From Acidobacteriota bacterium (GTDB taxonomy: Bacteria > Acidobacteriota > Vicinamibacteria > Vicinamibacterales > SCN-69-37), in assembly GCA_005799825.1 (NCBI GenBank), contig SYFT01000080.1, forward strand, positions 1-37,284: a stretch of DNA of 37,284 nucleotides, given 5' to 3'. Position numbers and translations under genes: made by a program. The notes beneath the pieces were generated by a model. It saw nothing but the letters and a program-made list of their open reading frames with translations. It was not told where the DNA came from and did no database searches. Below, one piece after another: positions 24,978 through 33,013 of this stretch. Position 1 is the stretch's first letter. Every line of letters starts with the position of its first letter.

Positions 24978-26603
24978 ATGACGAATTGTTGGCGTTCGCT
25001 GCTGCTTGGTGGTCTCAGTCTTGGCGTGGCCTGTGTCCTGTTGTCGGGCCTGTTGCCTGCGCGAACCGACGCGCAGGCGGGGCTCAACGGCGCGCCCGAT
25101 CGGCGGGCCAGTGAAGGCTCGGGGCCGTTCAACAGAATGATCATCAGGAACGTGATGGTCATCGACGGCACGGGTGCTCCGCCCTACGGCCCGATGAACG
25201 TCATCGTCTCGGGCAACCGTATTCAGTCCATCCAAGGTGCAGGCACACCTGGAGTGCCCCAGCCTGCCGCGCCTGCGGGACGAGCGGCAGGCGGCGGACG
25301 CCAGGACGGCGCGCCGCCTGCCGACCACGTCATCGACGGCACCGGTATGTATTTGATGCCCGGCTTTGTGGATATGCACGTCCATGCGGGCGGCGCGCCG
25401 AAAAACGCCGATGCCGAGTACGCCTATAAGTTGTGGCTGGGCCACGGCGTTACCACAGTTCGTGGCGTCGCGTTGGGCGGCAACCAGTGGAGCGCCACCG
25501 AGCGTGAGAAGAGCGAGAAAAACACGATCGTGGCGCCGCGCATCTTCAACTACCAGCGGCCGGGAGGCCTCGGGGCCCCAGAATCCGCTCGCACGTGGGT
25601 GCGCGAGAATGCGCACCTGATCGACGGCCTCAAGATCGGCGCGATGGAGCCGGATGTGATGGCCGCCGTCATCGACGAGGCGCACAAGAACGGCCTGGGC
25701 ACGACCGCCCACCTGCAACAGGGTGGCGTAGCGCAGATGAACGCCATTGACTCAGCCCGGCTCGGTCTGGACACCGTCACGCACTTCTACGGCCACTTCG
25801 AATCGTTGCTCAAGGACACGGTGGTGCAGGACTGGCCCGTGGACATCAACGCAAACGACGAACAGCATCGGTTCGGGCAGGTCGCCCGTATGTGGAACAA
25901 GATTCACCCGCAGGGTTCGCCCGAGTGGAAGGCGTACCTTGAAGAGCATCTCAAGCTCGGCACCACATTTGATCCGACGATGACCATTTATTCGGCAGGC
26001 CGTGACGTGATGCGCGCGCGCGAAGCGGACTATCACGCTAAATACACGCTGCCGTCGCTGATGGACTTTTACCAGCCGAGCCGCGTGAACCACGGCTCGT
26101 ACTGGTACGACTGGACCACACACGACGAAATTGCGTGGCGCAATTTTTATCAGGTCTGGTTCCAGTTGATGAACGACTACAAGAAGATAGGCGGCCGCGT
26201 CACCACCGGCTCCGACTCGGGCTTTATTTATCAGACCTATGGCTTCGGCTACATCCTCGAACTCGAAATGCTCCAGGAAGCCGGCTTCCATCCTCTTGAG
26301 GTCATCCAGGCCGCTACGATGAACGGCGCATTGACGCTGTCGGAATGGCGCAAGACGCCCGTCGAGTTCGGCGTGGTGAAGGCCGGCAAACTCGCAGACC
26401 TGATCCTAGTCGACCAGAATCCGCTGCAGAACCTGAAAGTGCTCTACGGCAACGGCGCCGTACGGCTTAACGACGCCACCGGCAAGCCCGAACGCGTCGG
26501 CGGCGTCAAATGGACGGTCAAAGATGGCATCGTCTATGACGCGAAGGCCCTGATGGCTGACGTGGCCGCGATGGTGGAAAAACAGCAGGCGGCCAAGAAA
26601 TAG
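24978..26603 (+). CDS. Secreted amidohydrolase family protein
   Basis: A 541-residue metal-dependent hydrolase with a signal peptide (LLLGGLSLGVACVLLSGLL). Strands that open the composite domain are RNVMVIDGTG and YLMPGFVDMHVHAGG, where H-x-H binds the first metal. Further metal ligands are likely in TTAHLQQGG, THFYGH and GSDSG. A low-complexity Pro/Ala/Gly loop lies near residue 95-115. The C-terminus (KAGKLADLILVDQNPLQ) is typical of imidazolonepropionase/prolidase-like amidohydrolases. The substrate is not predictable; a peptide- or amide-scavenging role is inference from the many exported peptidases nearby. Confidence 0.92.
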   Translation: MTNCWRSLLLGGLSLGVACVLLSGLLPARTDAQAGLNGAPDRRASEGSGPFNRMIIRNVMVIDGTGAPPYGPMNVIVSGNRIQSIQGAGTPGVPQPAAPAGRAAGGGRQDGAPPADHVIDGTGMYLMPGFVDMHVHAGGAPKNADAEYAYKLWLGHGVTTVRGVALGGNQWSATEREKSEKNTIVAPRIFNYQRPGGLGAPESARTWVRENAHLIDGLKIGAMEPDVMAAVIDEAHKNGLGTTAHLQQGGVAQMNAIDSARLGLDTVTHFYGHFESLLKDTVVQDWPVDINANDEQHRFGQVARMWNKIHPQGSPEWKAYLEEHLKLGTTFDPTMTIYSAGRDVMRAREADYHAKYTLPSLMDFYQPSRVNHGSYWYDWTTHDEIAWRNFYQVWFQLMNDYKKIGGRVTTGSDSGFIYQTYGFGYILELEMLQEAGFHPLEVIQAATMNGALTLSEWRKTPVEFGVVKAGKLADLILVDQNPLQNLKVLYGNGAVRLNDATGKPERVGGVKWTVKDGIVYDAKALMADVAAMVEKQQAAKK

Positions 26604-26614
26604 GGGGTGCGCCC

Positions 26615-27142
26615 GTGACGTATCGGTTTGACGACGCGTTGCCGATACTTGAGCGCAGGCCTGTGGTGCTGCGTGACCTGCTGTTGGGCCTGCCTCCCAC
26701 GTAGACTGACGCCGTGGAGGGCCCGGACACGCGGAGTCCGTTCGATGTGGTCGGGCACCTGATTCACGGCGAGCACTCGGATTGGATGCCGCGCGTCGAG
26801 CACATGCTGCAGCACGGCGAAGCCGTGCCTTTCGCGCGCTTCGATTGTGAAGCGATGTTCACCGAGTTGGAGGGCCAGTCGCTCCCCGAGTTGCTCGACA
26901 CCTTCGCGCAGCTCCGGGCACAGAGCCTCCACCGGCTGGCCGCGCTTCAGTTGACGGAAGCCGACCTGGCGCGACGCGGCACCCATCCCGAGTTTGGCGC
27001 GGTGACGAGGGGGCAGCTTCTGGCGACGTGGACGGCCCACGATCTGGGCCACATCGCGCAGGCGGTTCGCATCATGGCGCGGCACTACAGCGATACCGTC
27101 GGACCGTGGCGGGCGTACCTGTCGCTGCTCCGGCCCGCCTGA
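26615..27142 (+). pseudogene. DinB-superfamily gene interrupted by one in-frame TAG
   Basis: From GTG 26615 (GGGGG 7 nt upstream) the frame reads MTYRFDDALPILERRPVVLR, LLLGLPPT, then TAG at 26702-26704, then TDAVEGPDTRSPFDVVGHLI, HGEHSDW ... HDLGHIAQAVRIMARHY and ends at 27142. The family pattern at the stop is PPxWT, so a TGG to TAG change explains it. The His motifs of the metal site (GHLIHGE, HDLGHIAQ) are intact. Without the stop this would be a normal 175-residue protein. A shorter product from GTG 26714 is conceivable but would lack helix 1. It is 11 nt downstream of the amidohydrolase. Confidence 0.8.
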
Positions 27143-27153
27143 CGCGGCAGACA

Positions 27154-27291
27154 ATGAACCTCGTGTTGTTTGAGCGGTCAGAGGTGCGTCCGGACGGTCA
27201 CGTTGACGTTTCTGGCCCACGCGCGCCTCACCTGCTGAACGTGCTCAAGGTGGCCCCGCGCCAAACCGTGGCCGAGTCGCGGCACACATGA
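27154..27291 (+). pseudogene. rsmE: rsmE 5' stub (16S rRNA m3U1498 methyltransferase), truncated
   Basis: Forty-five codons: MNLVLFERSEVRPDGHVDVS, GPRAPHLLNVLKVAPRQTV, then seven unrelated residues to TGA. The start is the PUA-like N-terminal domain of RsmE (LFExSEV, RAxHLxxVLRVAPGQTV). The SPOUT methyltransferase domain is absent. The recognisable part ends at about 27270, where sequence of an oppositely oriented membrane-protein gene begins. Either a second rsmE exists elsewhere or the gene was lost. Confidence 0.75.
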
Positions 27292-27502
27292 ACACTGCGA
27301 GGATACCGGACAGGAAATCGATCGCTATGTATGCGGGAATCGCTGATTCGGCGACGGCCGAGTCGCTGTTCCGCGCCACGTTGACCGCATCGCACTGGGA
27401 CTTCATGAGCACATTTTTCATCACGACATCGAGCGCGTTCATGCCGACGCCGGCCACGAGGCCGCCGGTGATGACTTTGTCGAAGTTAATGGTTCCCCAC
27501 AC
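27245..27502 (-). pseudogene. N-terminal stub of a small membrane protein
   Basis: It reads INFDKVITGGLVAGVGMNAL, DVVMKNVLMKSQCDAVNVAR ... AYIAIDFLSGILAVFMCAAT, RPRFGAGPP and stops inside the rsmE stub. The pattern (GGLVAGVxMN ... IDFLxGILxVFMYAAxRPRFGPGP) is that of a short membrane-protein family of unknown function, whose second half is missing here. There is no ribosome binding site at its GTG. A GGAGGTGGGT-ATG at 27559-27547 opens a different frame (MKLHLATGSLVAVIIL) that could be its shifted true start or another fragment. Confidence 0.6.
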
Positions 27503-27691
27503 AAAATGATGACGGCGACGAGAGAGCCGGTTGCGAGATGCAGCTTCATACCCACCTCCAGATTGGAAAGGACGACGGGCGTTCCAGCTGAATTCTTGGT
27601 CTGATGATCAAGAGATGGCGTGCCTGTTGTAATCCGTATTCACGGATGACGCGCGCTTCCCGTTCGGCTCGGACCTATGCGACACTCAGCT

Positions 27692-28459
27692 ATGCGTAAA
27701 TATGTCCTCTCGGCCTTGTGGTCCCTGCTCGTCCTTGGCGCACCCACACCGGCGCTCATGGGCGTCGCGTCCGGCCAAGCCCTGACGGCAGACCAGATCA
27801 TCGAAACACATCTGACGGCGCTGGGCGGTCGAGCGGCCCTCAGCAAGGTCACCTCCCGCAGAGCCACAGGTACGGTCAGCGTGGCCACGCCCATGGGCCC
27901 GCTCGGAGGGCCAGTCGAGATGATCGCCAAGGCGCCCAACAAGATGCGAGCGGACATCCGCATCGACCTGACGTCCGTCGGCGGACCCGGCGAAATGTTG
28001 ATCTCTTATTTTTTTGACGGCACCGACGGCTGGTCCATGGATTCGATGCAGGGCGACACGCCGATGTCGGGCGACCAGCTCGCCGGTGCGCGCAACAACT
28101 TCTTTCCGAGTCCCCTGCTCAAGTACAAGGAGCTGGGCATGACGCCGGCGCTCGAGCCCACGCAACAGGTCAACGGCAAGGCTGCGCACGTCGTGCTGTT
28201 TACGCCCAAGACCGGACCAGCGGAGCGGATGTTCTTTGACGCCGAATCATTCCTGATCGTACGCACCACCAGCACGTTGACGCTTCCGCAGGTGGGCACG
28301 GTCGACCAGGTGTCTGAATCGTCGGACTACCGCGTGGTGGACGGCGTCAAAGTGGCCTTCGTGCTCTCGCAAGTTGCCGGCGAGCAACAGGTCACGATGA
28401 CCTTCACGAAGATTGAGCACAACGTGGCGCTCGACGACGCCCGCTTCGTGAAGAAGTAG
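27692..28459 (+). CDS. LolA-like/outer membrane lipoprotein-sorting-type secreted protein
   Basis: About 255 residues. The signal peptide is MRKYVLSALWSLLVL, cleaved near ASGQ. ADQIIETHLTALGGRAALSKV is the helix that starts many LolA/LolB-like half-barrel proteins in Acidobacteria-type genomes; then come SRRATGTVSV, YFFDGTDGWSMD, NGKAAHVVLFTP, ESFLIVRTTST and DYRVVDGVKVAFVLS as beta strands. Such proteins bind lipid-like ligands, but the cargo is unknown. An in-frame ATG at 27677 is also possible; 27692 gives a better signal-peptide n-region. A weak stem (AGCCC/GGGCT, 28479-28495) separates it from the convergent metallo-beta-lactamase-fold gene. Confidence 0.82.
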   Translation: MRKYVLSALWSLLVLGAPTPALMGVASGQALTADQIIETHLTALGGRAALSKVTSRRATGTVSVATPMGPLGGPVEMIAKAPNKMRADIRIDLTSVGGPGEMLISYFFDGTDGWSMDSMQGDTPMSGDQLAGARNNFFPSPLLKYKELGMTPALEPTQQVNGKAAHVVLFTPKTGPAERMFFDAESFLIVRTTSTLTLPQVGTVDQVSESSDYRVVDGVKVAFVLSQVAGEQQVTMTFTKIEHNVALDDARFVKK

Positions 28460-28493
28460 CGGCCAATACGGCTCTTCCAGCCCAACCGGGGGG

Positions 28494-29390
28494 CTACTTC
28501 TTCTTCATCTCATCGGCCAGCAACTGAATCCGGCCGACAAGCCCGCCGAACATTGTCGGCGCTGTTGCGGAATACCCCGCCGCGACGTACTTGTCCGGCG
28601 TTTTCCATTCTGCGGCCGCCTGTTCGGCCGTCTTGCCGGCCGCCAGCTGCGCCTGCGCCCAGGTCAAGAACTCCTGATTGAAGTCCGCGAACATCTTCAA
28701 ATCGTCGAACGTCGTCTGCGCGGGCGTATGACCGTTGATGATTGTGTCGACATCCCGGATGCCGGCATGGGCCTTCTTCAAGGTGTCGGGATACTGCAAC
28801 TGGCTGCCGCCGTTGTTGCGGTCCACGAGCGGCAGGCCCCTGTTGGCGAAGATGTCACCCGAGTGCATGGTGCGCAGGGCCGGGAATACGACCCACGCGT
28901 CGCCGTTCGTGTGGCCGGGACCAAAATAGTAGAGGTCGATCTGGTCGCCGCCCCGGCCAATCGACATGCGGTCCTTGAACGTCCGCTTGGCTATCCCTAC
29001 GCCGGAGGCTGCCGCAAAGGCCGGCATTCGTTCCATATTGGCCTTGGTGTTCTCCTGCGTCACGATGTCGATCGTGGCCGGGAACTGGACGTTGCCGCCG
29101 ACGTGATCGCCATGTGTATGGGTGTTGATCAAGGTGGTCACGGGCTTGGGCGTGAGTTCCTTGATCTTGTCGAGGATGGGCTGACCCATCCCCGGGTTTT
29201 TGGCGTCGACGACGACTACGCCGTCCGTGGTCACAAACACGGCCGTGTTGCCACCGCCGCCCCGCAGCACAAAGAGGTTGTCCTTGACCTTCTCCACCGT
29301 CAAGGCAGGGGGCGTCTGCTGCCATGCCGCCACGCCGATTGAAAGAGCACCAACTGCCACAAGGGCGCCGAGCACCAGACTGCGTCGCAT
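28494..29390 (-). CDS. Metallo-beta-lactamase-fold hydrolase, exported
   Basis: A 298-residue protein with a signal peptide (MRRSLVLGALVAVGALSIGV). The metal-binding motif is H91-T-H93-G-D95-H96, with further ligands in GPGHTNGD and NGHTPA. The MHSGDIFANRG strand is typical of the family. The C-terminal helix region may cover the active site. The ATG at 29390 has GGAGG 6 nt upstream and overlaps the HupE stop (TGATG); a GTG one codon earlier is less well spaced. The substrate is unknown. It is the third gene of the AlkB-HupE-MBL operon. Confidence 0.92.
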   Translation of the reverse strand: MRRSLVLGALVAVGALSIGVAAWQQTPPALTVEKVKDNLFVLRGGGGNTAVFVTTDGVVVVDAKNPGMGQPILDKIKELTPKPVTTLINTHTHGDHVGGNVQFPATIDIVTQENTKANMERMPAFAAASGVGIAKRTFKDRMSIGRGGDQIDLYYFGPGHTNGDAWVVFPALRTMHSGDIFANRGLPLVDRNNGGSQLQYPDTLKKAHAGIRDVDTIINGHTPAQTTFDDLKMFADFNQEFLTWAQAQLAAGKTAEQAAAEWKTPDKYVAAGYSATAPTMFGGLVGRIQLLADEMKKK

Positions 29391-30478
29391 CACAAACCTC
29401 CGCTGTAGACAATACGCTGGATGAACCAGTATGAGCCACCCAGGATGACCGTCACCGAGCCGGCGACCGCCAGCCGACGGGCGGCCGCGGGGCGTCGTAC
29501 GCGGAGCGACGCCAGGGCGGCGGCGACCGGCACAACAATCACCAATTGGCCGGCCTCGACACCGAGATTAAACGAGACCAGCGACCAGCCTAGCGCGGGG
29601 GCGGGCAGGTGCATCTCCTGCAGCACCGTGGCGAAGCCGAAGCCGTGGATGAGACCGAAGACAAACGCCACCCACACGCGCGTGTCGCGACTGCCGTCAC
29701 GCACCAGGAGGTTGTCCACGCCGACGTAGATGATGCTCAGGGCGATGGCCGGCTCGATCAGGCGCGCCGGAAGGGCCACCAGGCTAAGCGCGGCGAGCGA
29801 GAGTGTGAGGCTGTGCGCCAGTGTGAACGCCGTCACGATCAGCACGAGTCGGCGGAGCGTATTTCCTAGGAGCATGAGGCCGATCAGAAAGAGCACATGA
29901 TCGGAACCGATCAGAATGTGCCGCGCGCCCAACGGGATAAACCTACCAACGACGGCGACGGTGCCGGGGCGGGTTCCGGTGAAGTACTCGAAGCGGGCAT
30001 CGGCCTGATTGATCATCGCCTGCATCAGGGCGGCACCGTCATAGATATTGATAAACGTCTGATGCTGCGGATCGTAGGGGAAGATCACGCCGTCGATGGC
30101 TACAACGCCCAGCGGCCCGTCGAGGGTTGTCCTGGAGCGGAGGCGGAGCGACTGTCGATCGGCCAGAACCTCAACGTCGGTCCAGGCGCCCCTGATCGCG
30201 TGTCCGTCCACCGAGACGTGCAGACGACGGTCGAGGAGACCGGCGAGGGCGGCCATCTGCCCCCGCGCCACCTCGGGAACGAGCAGGCGCTCCATCGGCG
30301 CAACCTCGAGGTCGTGGGCCACATCGTAGATGTGAAGCACGATGGTGACGTCGAGCGCCGTCGGCGCGAGGCGCACGTCCATGTAGCTGAACGGCACCGG
30401 ATGTGCGGCCACGGTCGTGCCGCAGACGAACCAGCCGAAGGTGGCCAGGCTCAGCAGGACGAGACGCCGCGCGATCAT
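29390..30478 (-). CDS. HupE/UreJ family membrane protein
   Basis: A 362-residue protein. A signal sequence or first helix (ARRLVLLSLATFGWFVCG) is followed by a periplasmic beta-rich domain (about 25-170) and six or so C-terminal helices. The mark of the family is GARHILIGSDHVLFLIGLML, with H-x5-DH; GLIHGFGFATVL lies further on. HupE/UreJ proteins are linked to nickel or cobalt uptake, but this large version with an extracellular domain is poorly understood and metal specificity is open. It overlaps AlkB by 4 nt (ATGA) and the metallo-beta-lactamase-fold gene by 1 nt. Confidence 0.88.
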   Translation of the reverse strand: MIARRLVLLSLATFGWFVCGTTVAAHPVPFSYMDVRLAPTALDVTIVLHIYDVAHDLEVAPMERLLVPEVARGQMAALAGLLDRRLHVSVDGHAIRGAWTDVEVLADRQSLRLRSRTTLDGPLGVVAIDGVIFPYDPQHQTFINIYDGAALMQAMINQADARFEYFTGTRPGTVAVVGRFIPLGARHILIGSDHVLFLIGLMLLGNTLRRLVLIVTAFTLAHSLTLSLAALSLVALPARLIEPAIALSIIYVGVDNLLVRDGSRDTRVWVAFVFGLIHGFGFATVLQEMHLPAPALGWSLVSFNLGVEAGQLVIVVPVAAALASLRVRRPAAARRLAVAGSVTVILGGSYWFIQRIVYSGGL

Positions 30479-31554
30479 ACGGCGCCGACGCCTGGTGGCG
30501 CATCGTGCGGCGCGCCTCGCGCAGCGATGACCCGTGAATCCATCACCTGCCTCCAGAGCGGGGGCACCAGCGCGAGCAGCAGCATCGTGCCGTATCCGGC
30601 CGGCAACTGTGGCGCCTGCTCACGTGTAGACAGCGCGGGATATCGGCGACTGGCGGTCAGATGGTGATCGGAGTGGCGCGCGAGATTAATCAGCAGCCAA
30701 TTGCTGAGGCGGTGGCTGGAGTCCCAGGAGTGGCGCACGGACACGCGCTCGTATGTGCCCGGCGACTCCTCACGCCGCTCCAGGCCATAGTGCTCCACGT
30801 AGTTGATGGCCTCGAGCAGGATGAACGCACCCACCCCCTGCAGGAAAAACACGGCGAGTCCGCGCGCCCCCCAGATGCCGTACACGCCGCCGTACAGCAG
30901 TGCCATCGTTGCCGCATACCGCAGCATCGTGTTGCCCACGCTCCAGACACCACGGCTGCGCCTGGCAAGTCGTTCGCGTTCGATGCCCCAGGCGTGGACC
31001 ACGCTGCCCCACAATGTGCGCGGCAAAAATTGATAAAAACCCTCGCCCATTCGCGCGGTGGCGGGGTCGTATGGCGTCGCCACGTGTCGGTGATGACCAT
31101 GGACATGCTCGATGGCAAAGTGTGGGTAGCTCACGAGCGCCAGAAGTACATCGCCCAGCACACGTTCCCGCCGACCGCTGCGGTGGACAAGCTCATGCGC
31201 AAACGTGATCCCGATGGCCCCGCCGACGACCGCCACTGAGAGCACCAGCCCGGCGAGTGACCAGCCCATCGGCCGGTTCGACGCCATGTCCACCGCCCAC
31301 ACCACAAGCGCCACATGCACGGGCACCCATAACCAGGTCACGGCCCGAAATGAGAGCCGCTGCTCCAGGTCCCGAATCTCTTGTGCGGACGGATGCAGCA
31401 GGTGTGGCCGCATGAGGGCGTCCGCCACAGGGACACCGGCAAGCATGACGACCACCGGCAGCCACGTCCAGGCGCCACCCATCAGGGTTGACCACACCAC
31501 TAATGGCGGCGACACAAATCCGATCGCGTATGGCACGGCAGACTTGAACGCCAC
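30475..31554 (-). CDS. AlkB-type membrane diiron monooxygenase (alkane 1-monooxygenase family)
   Basis: A 359-residue membrane protein with several hydrophobic segments. All histidine boxes of the AlkB family are present: AHELVHR, EHVHGHHRHVATPYDPATAR, NYVEHYGLER and ARHSDHHLTASRRYP. These bind two irons in the membrane and hydroxylate alkyl chains in known members. No rubredoxin or rubredoxin reductase, the usual electron donors, is encoded here. The substrate could be a hydrocarbon, lipid or other hydrophobic compound. The start is a GTG without a strong ribosome binding site. It is the first gene of the leftward operon and is divergent from the PQQ-type propeller gene. Confidence 0.92.
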   Translation of the reverse strand: MAFKSAVPYAIGFVSPPLVVWSTLMGGAWTWLPVVVMLAGVPVADALMRPHLLHPSAQEIRDLEQRLSFRAVTWLWVPVHVALVVWAVDMASNRPMGWSLAGLVLSVAVVGGAIGITFAHELVHRSGRRERVLGDVLLALVSYPHFAIEHVHGHHRHVATPYDPATARMGEGFYQFLPRTLWGSVVHAWGIERERLARRSRGVWSVGNTMLRYAATMALLYGGVYGIWGARGLAVFFLQGVGAFILLEAINYVEHYGLERREESPGTYERVSVRHSWDSSHRLSNWLLINLARHSDHHLTASRRYPALSTREQAPQLPAGYGTMLLLALVPPLWRQVMDSRVIAARGAPHDAPPGVGAV

Positions 31555-31632
31555 GGCGCGCCGACTCTAACACGGCCCGCCACGAGTCAACCCGCGCTCG
31601 ATTTCATCCTGCTTCAAATTGCGAGCCACGTA

Positions 31633-31647
31633 TTGCATAAAGAGCAA
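31633..31647. promoter_or_regulatory. Operator-like half-palindrome (site 1)
   Basis: TTGC-7 nt-GCAA. Over 17 bp (31632-31648) it matches site 2 at 14 positions. The centres of the two sites are 22 bp apart, about two DNA turns, so a regulator could bind both on one face. Confidence 0.55.
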
Positions 31648-31652
31648 ACCAG

Positions 31653-31671
31653 ATTTGCATTAAGTGCAAAT
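31653..31671. promoter_or_regulatory. Operator-like perfect palindrome (site 2)
   Basis: ATTTGCA-TTAAG-TGCAAAT, a perfect 7-5-7 inverted repeat in the AT-rich gap between the AlkB operon and the PQQ-type propeller gene. TATATT at 31671-31676 directly follows and may be a -10 element for the rightward gene. It is the best binding-site candidate for a dimeric repressor or activator in the window; the regulator itself is not encoded here. Confidence 0.7.
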
Positions 31672-31721
31672 ATATTCTCGCTACAGGAAAAACGTGCGAG
31701 CCTGTATTAGGAGGTCAGGCC

Positions 31722-32975
31722 GTGCGACAGATAATGCTTGCGGGTATGTGTGCGGCGGTGGCGGGGATGATGGTCACCGTCACCTTGATCGGCGCGCCGA
31801 CTGAACGATCGACCTGGCCCCAATGGCGCGGTCCCGACCGTGATGGCACGGTGACGGGCCCGGCGTGGCCCGGCACGCTGCAGACGTCGGTCACCTCGCA
31901 ATGGTCACGGGCGCTCGCGCCGAGTTATTCCGGCCCCATCGTGTCCGCCACGCTGGTCTACGTGACCGAAACGAAGGCCAAGACCACGGAGGTCGTGCGC
32001 GCCCTTGACCGGGCGACGGGCGCCGAACGCTGGGTCGTGGAGTGGCCCGGGGCCGTCAACGTGCCGTTTTATGCCAAGTCCAGGGGCGACTGGATTCGTT
32101 CGACGCCGGCACTCGACAACGGCGTCCTGTACGTGGCCGGCATGCGTGACGTGCTCGTGGCGCTCGATGCGGCCACCGGAGCGCAACGCTGGCGGATGGA
32201 TTTTGTCGAGGCGTTCAAGGTCGCCGTGCCGGAATTCGGGTTCATCTCGTCGCCGCTTGTCGACCGCGGGGGCGTCTACGTGCAGGCCGCCAACAGTGTG
32301 GTGAAACTCGATGCGCGCACCGGCGCCGTCGTGTGGCGCACACTCGGGGGCGGGGCCACCGTGTTTGAGAGCGGCGCGTTCTCCTCGCCCGTTGTGGCGA
32401 CGATTGCCGGCGTGCGCCAGCTCGTCGTCCAGACGCGCGAGACCCTCAACGGCGTGGATTTGTCGACCGGCCGGGTGCTCTGGTCGCAGCCGGTGCCCTC
32501 GTTCCGCGGCATGAACATCCTGACGCCGGTGGTGGTGGGGGATGCCGTGTTCACGTCCAGCTACCAGAACGGGTCGTGGCTGTATCGCGTGGGCCGTGAC
32601 GGTGCCACATGGACGGTGACGGAAGGCTGGGCCATGAACGCGCAGGGGTACATGTCCACGCCGGTCGTGATCGACGGGTATGCGTACCTGCATCTGGCCA
32701 ACCAGCGGTTCGCATGCGTCGACCTCCGCACGGGCCAGCGAATGTGGACCAGCACGCCCTACGGCAAGTACTGGAGTCTGGTGGCGCACGGAGATCGACT
32801 GCTCGCACTCGACGAGACCGGACACCTTCGCCTGATTCGTGCCACACCAAAGGCCTTCGAACTCATCGACGAGACCGTCGTCGGGGAAGGCGAGGCCTGG
32901 GCGCACCTCGCGGTCGCGAACGACGAACTGTTTGTGCGCGACGGCGCCGGCATCAGTGCCTATCGCTGGCGCTGA
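31722..32975 (+). CDS. PQQ-type/BamB-like beta-propeller protein, exported
   Basis: A 417-residue protein with a signal peptide (MRQIMLAGMCAAVAGMMVTV), then WPQWRGPDRDG, typical of PQQ-like propellers. At least five blade motifs of the form LDxxTGxxxW are seen (ALDRATGAERW, ALDAATGAQRW, KLDARTGAVVW, GVDLSTGRVLW, CVDLRTGQRMW). There is no dehydrogenase active-site signature that I can see, so it is more likely a propeller scaffold or binding protein than a quinoprotein enzyme. The GTG start has AGGAGG 7 nt upstream. It probably shares the operator region with the divergent AlkB operon. Confidence 0.9.
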   Translation: MRQIMLAGMCAAVAGMMVTVTLIGAPTERSTWPQWRGPDRDGTVTGPAWPGTLQTSVTSQWSRALAPSYSGPIVSATLVYVTETKAKTTEVVRALDRATGAERWVVEWPGAVNVPFYAKSRGDWIRSTPALDNGVLYVAGMRDVLVALDAATGAQRWRMDFVEAFKVAVPEFGFISSPLVDRGGVYVQAANSVVKLDARTGAVVWRTLGGGATVFESGAFSSPVVATIAGVRQLVVQTRETLNGVDLSTGRVLWSQPVPSFRGMNILTPVVVGDAVFTSSYQNGSWLYRVGRDGATWTVTEGWAMNAQGYMSTPVVIDGYAYLHLANQRFACVDLRTGQRMWTSTPYGKYWSLVAHGDRLLALDETGHLRLIRATPKAFELIDETVVGEGEAWAHLAVANDELFVRDGAGISAYRWR

Positions 32976-33013
32976 CGACCGCTGCGAGCCATGCGTGGGC
33001 TGTCGTTCATCCG

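Noticed and set aside
24285-25718. A 477-codon minus-strand frame opposite the epimerase and amidohydrolase genes
   Set aside because: Spans two real genes on the other strand and has the Arg/His-rich composition of a shadow frame.
13761-27142. Stop-codon reassignment to explain the TAA, TGA and TAG interruptions
   Set aside because: All three codons also end intact genes in this window, so mutations or sequence errors explain them better.
27632-27647. Short ATCCGT/ACGGAT hairpin before the LolA-like gene
   Set aside because: Six base pairs with a 4-nt loop and no T-tract; easily expected by chance.
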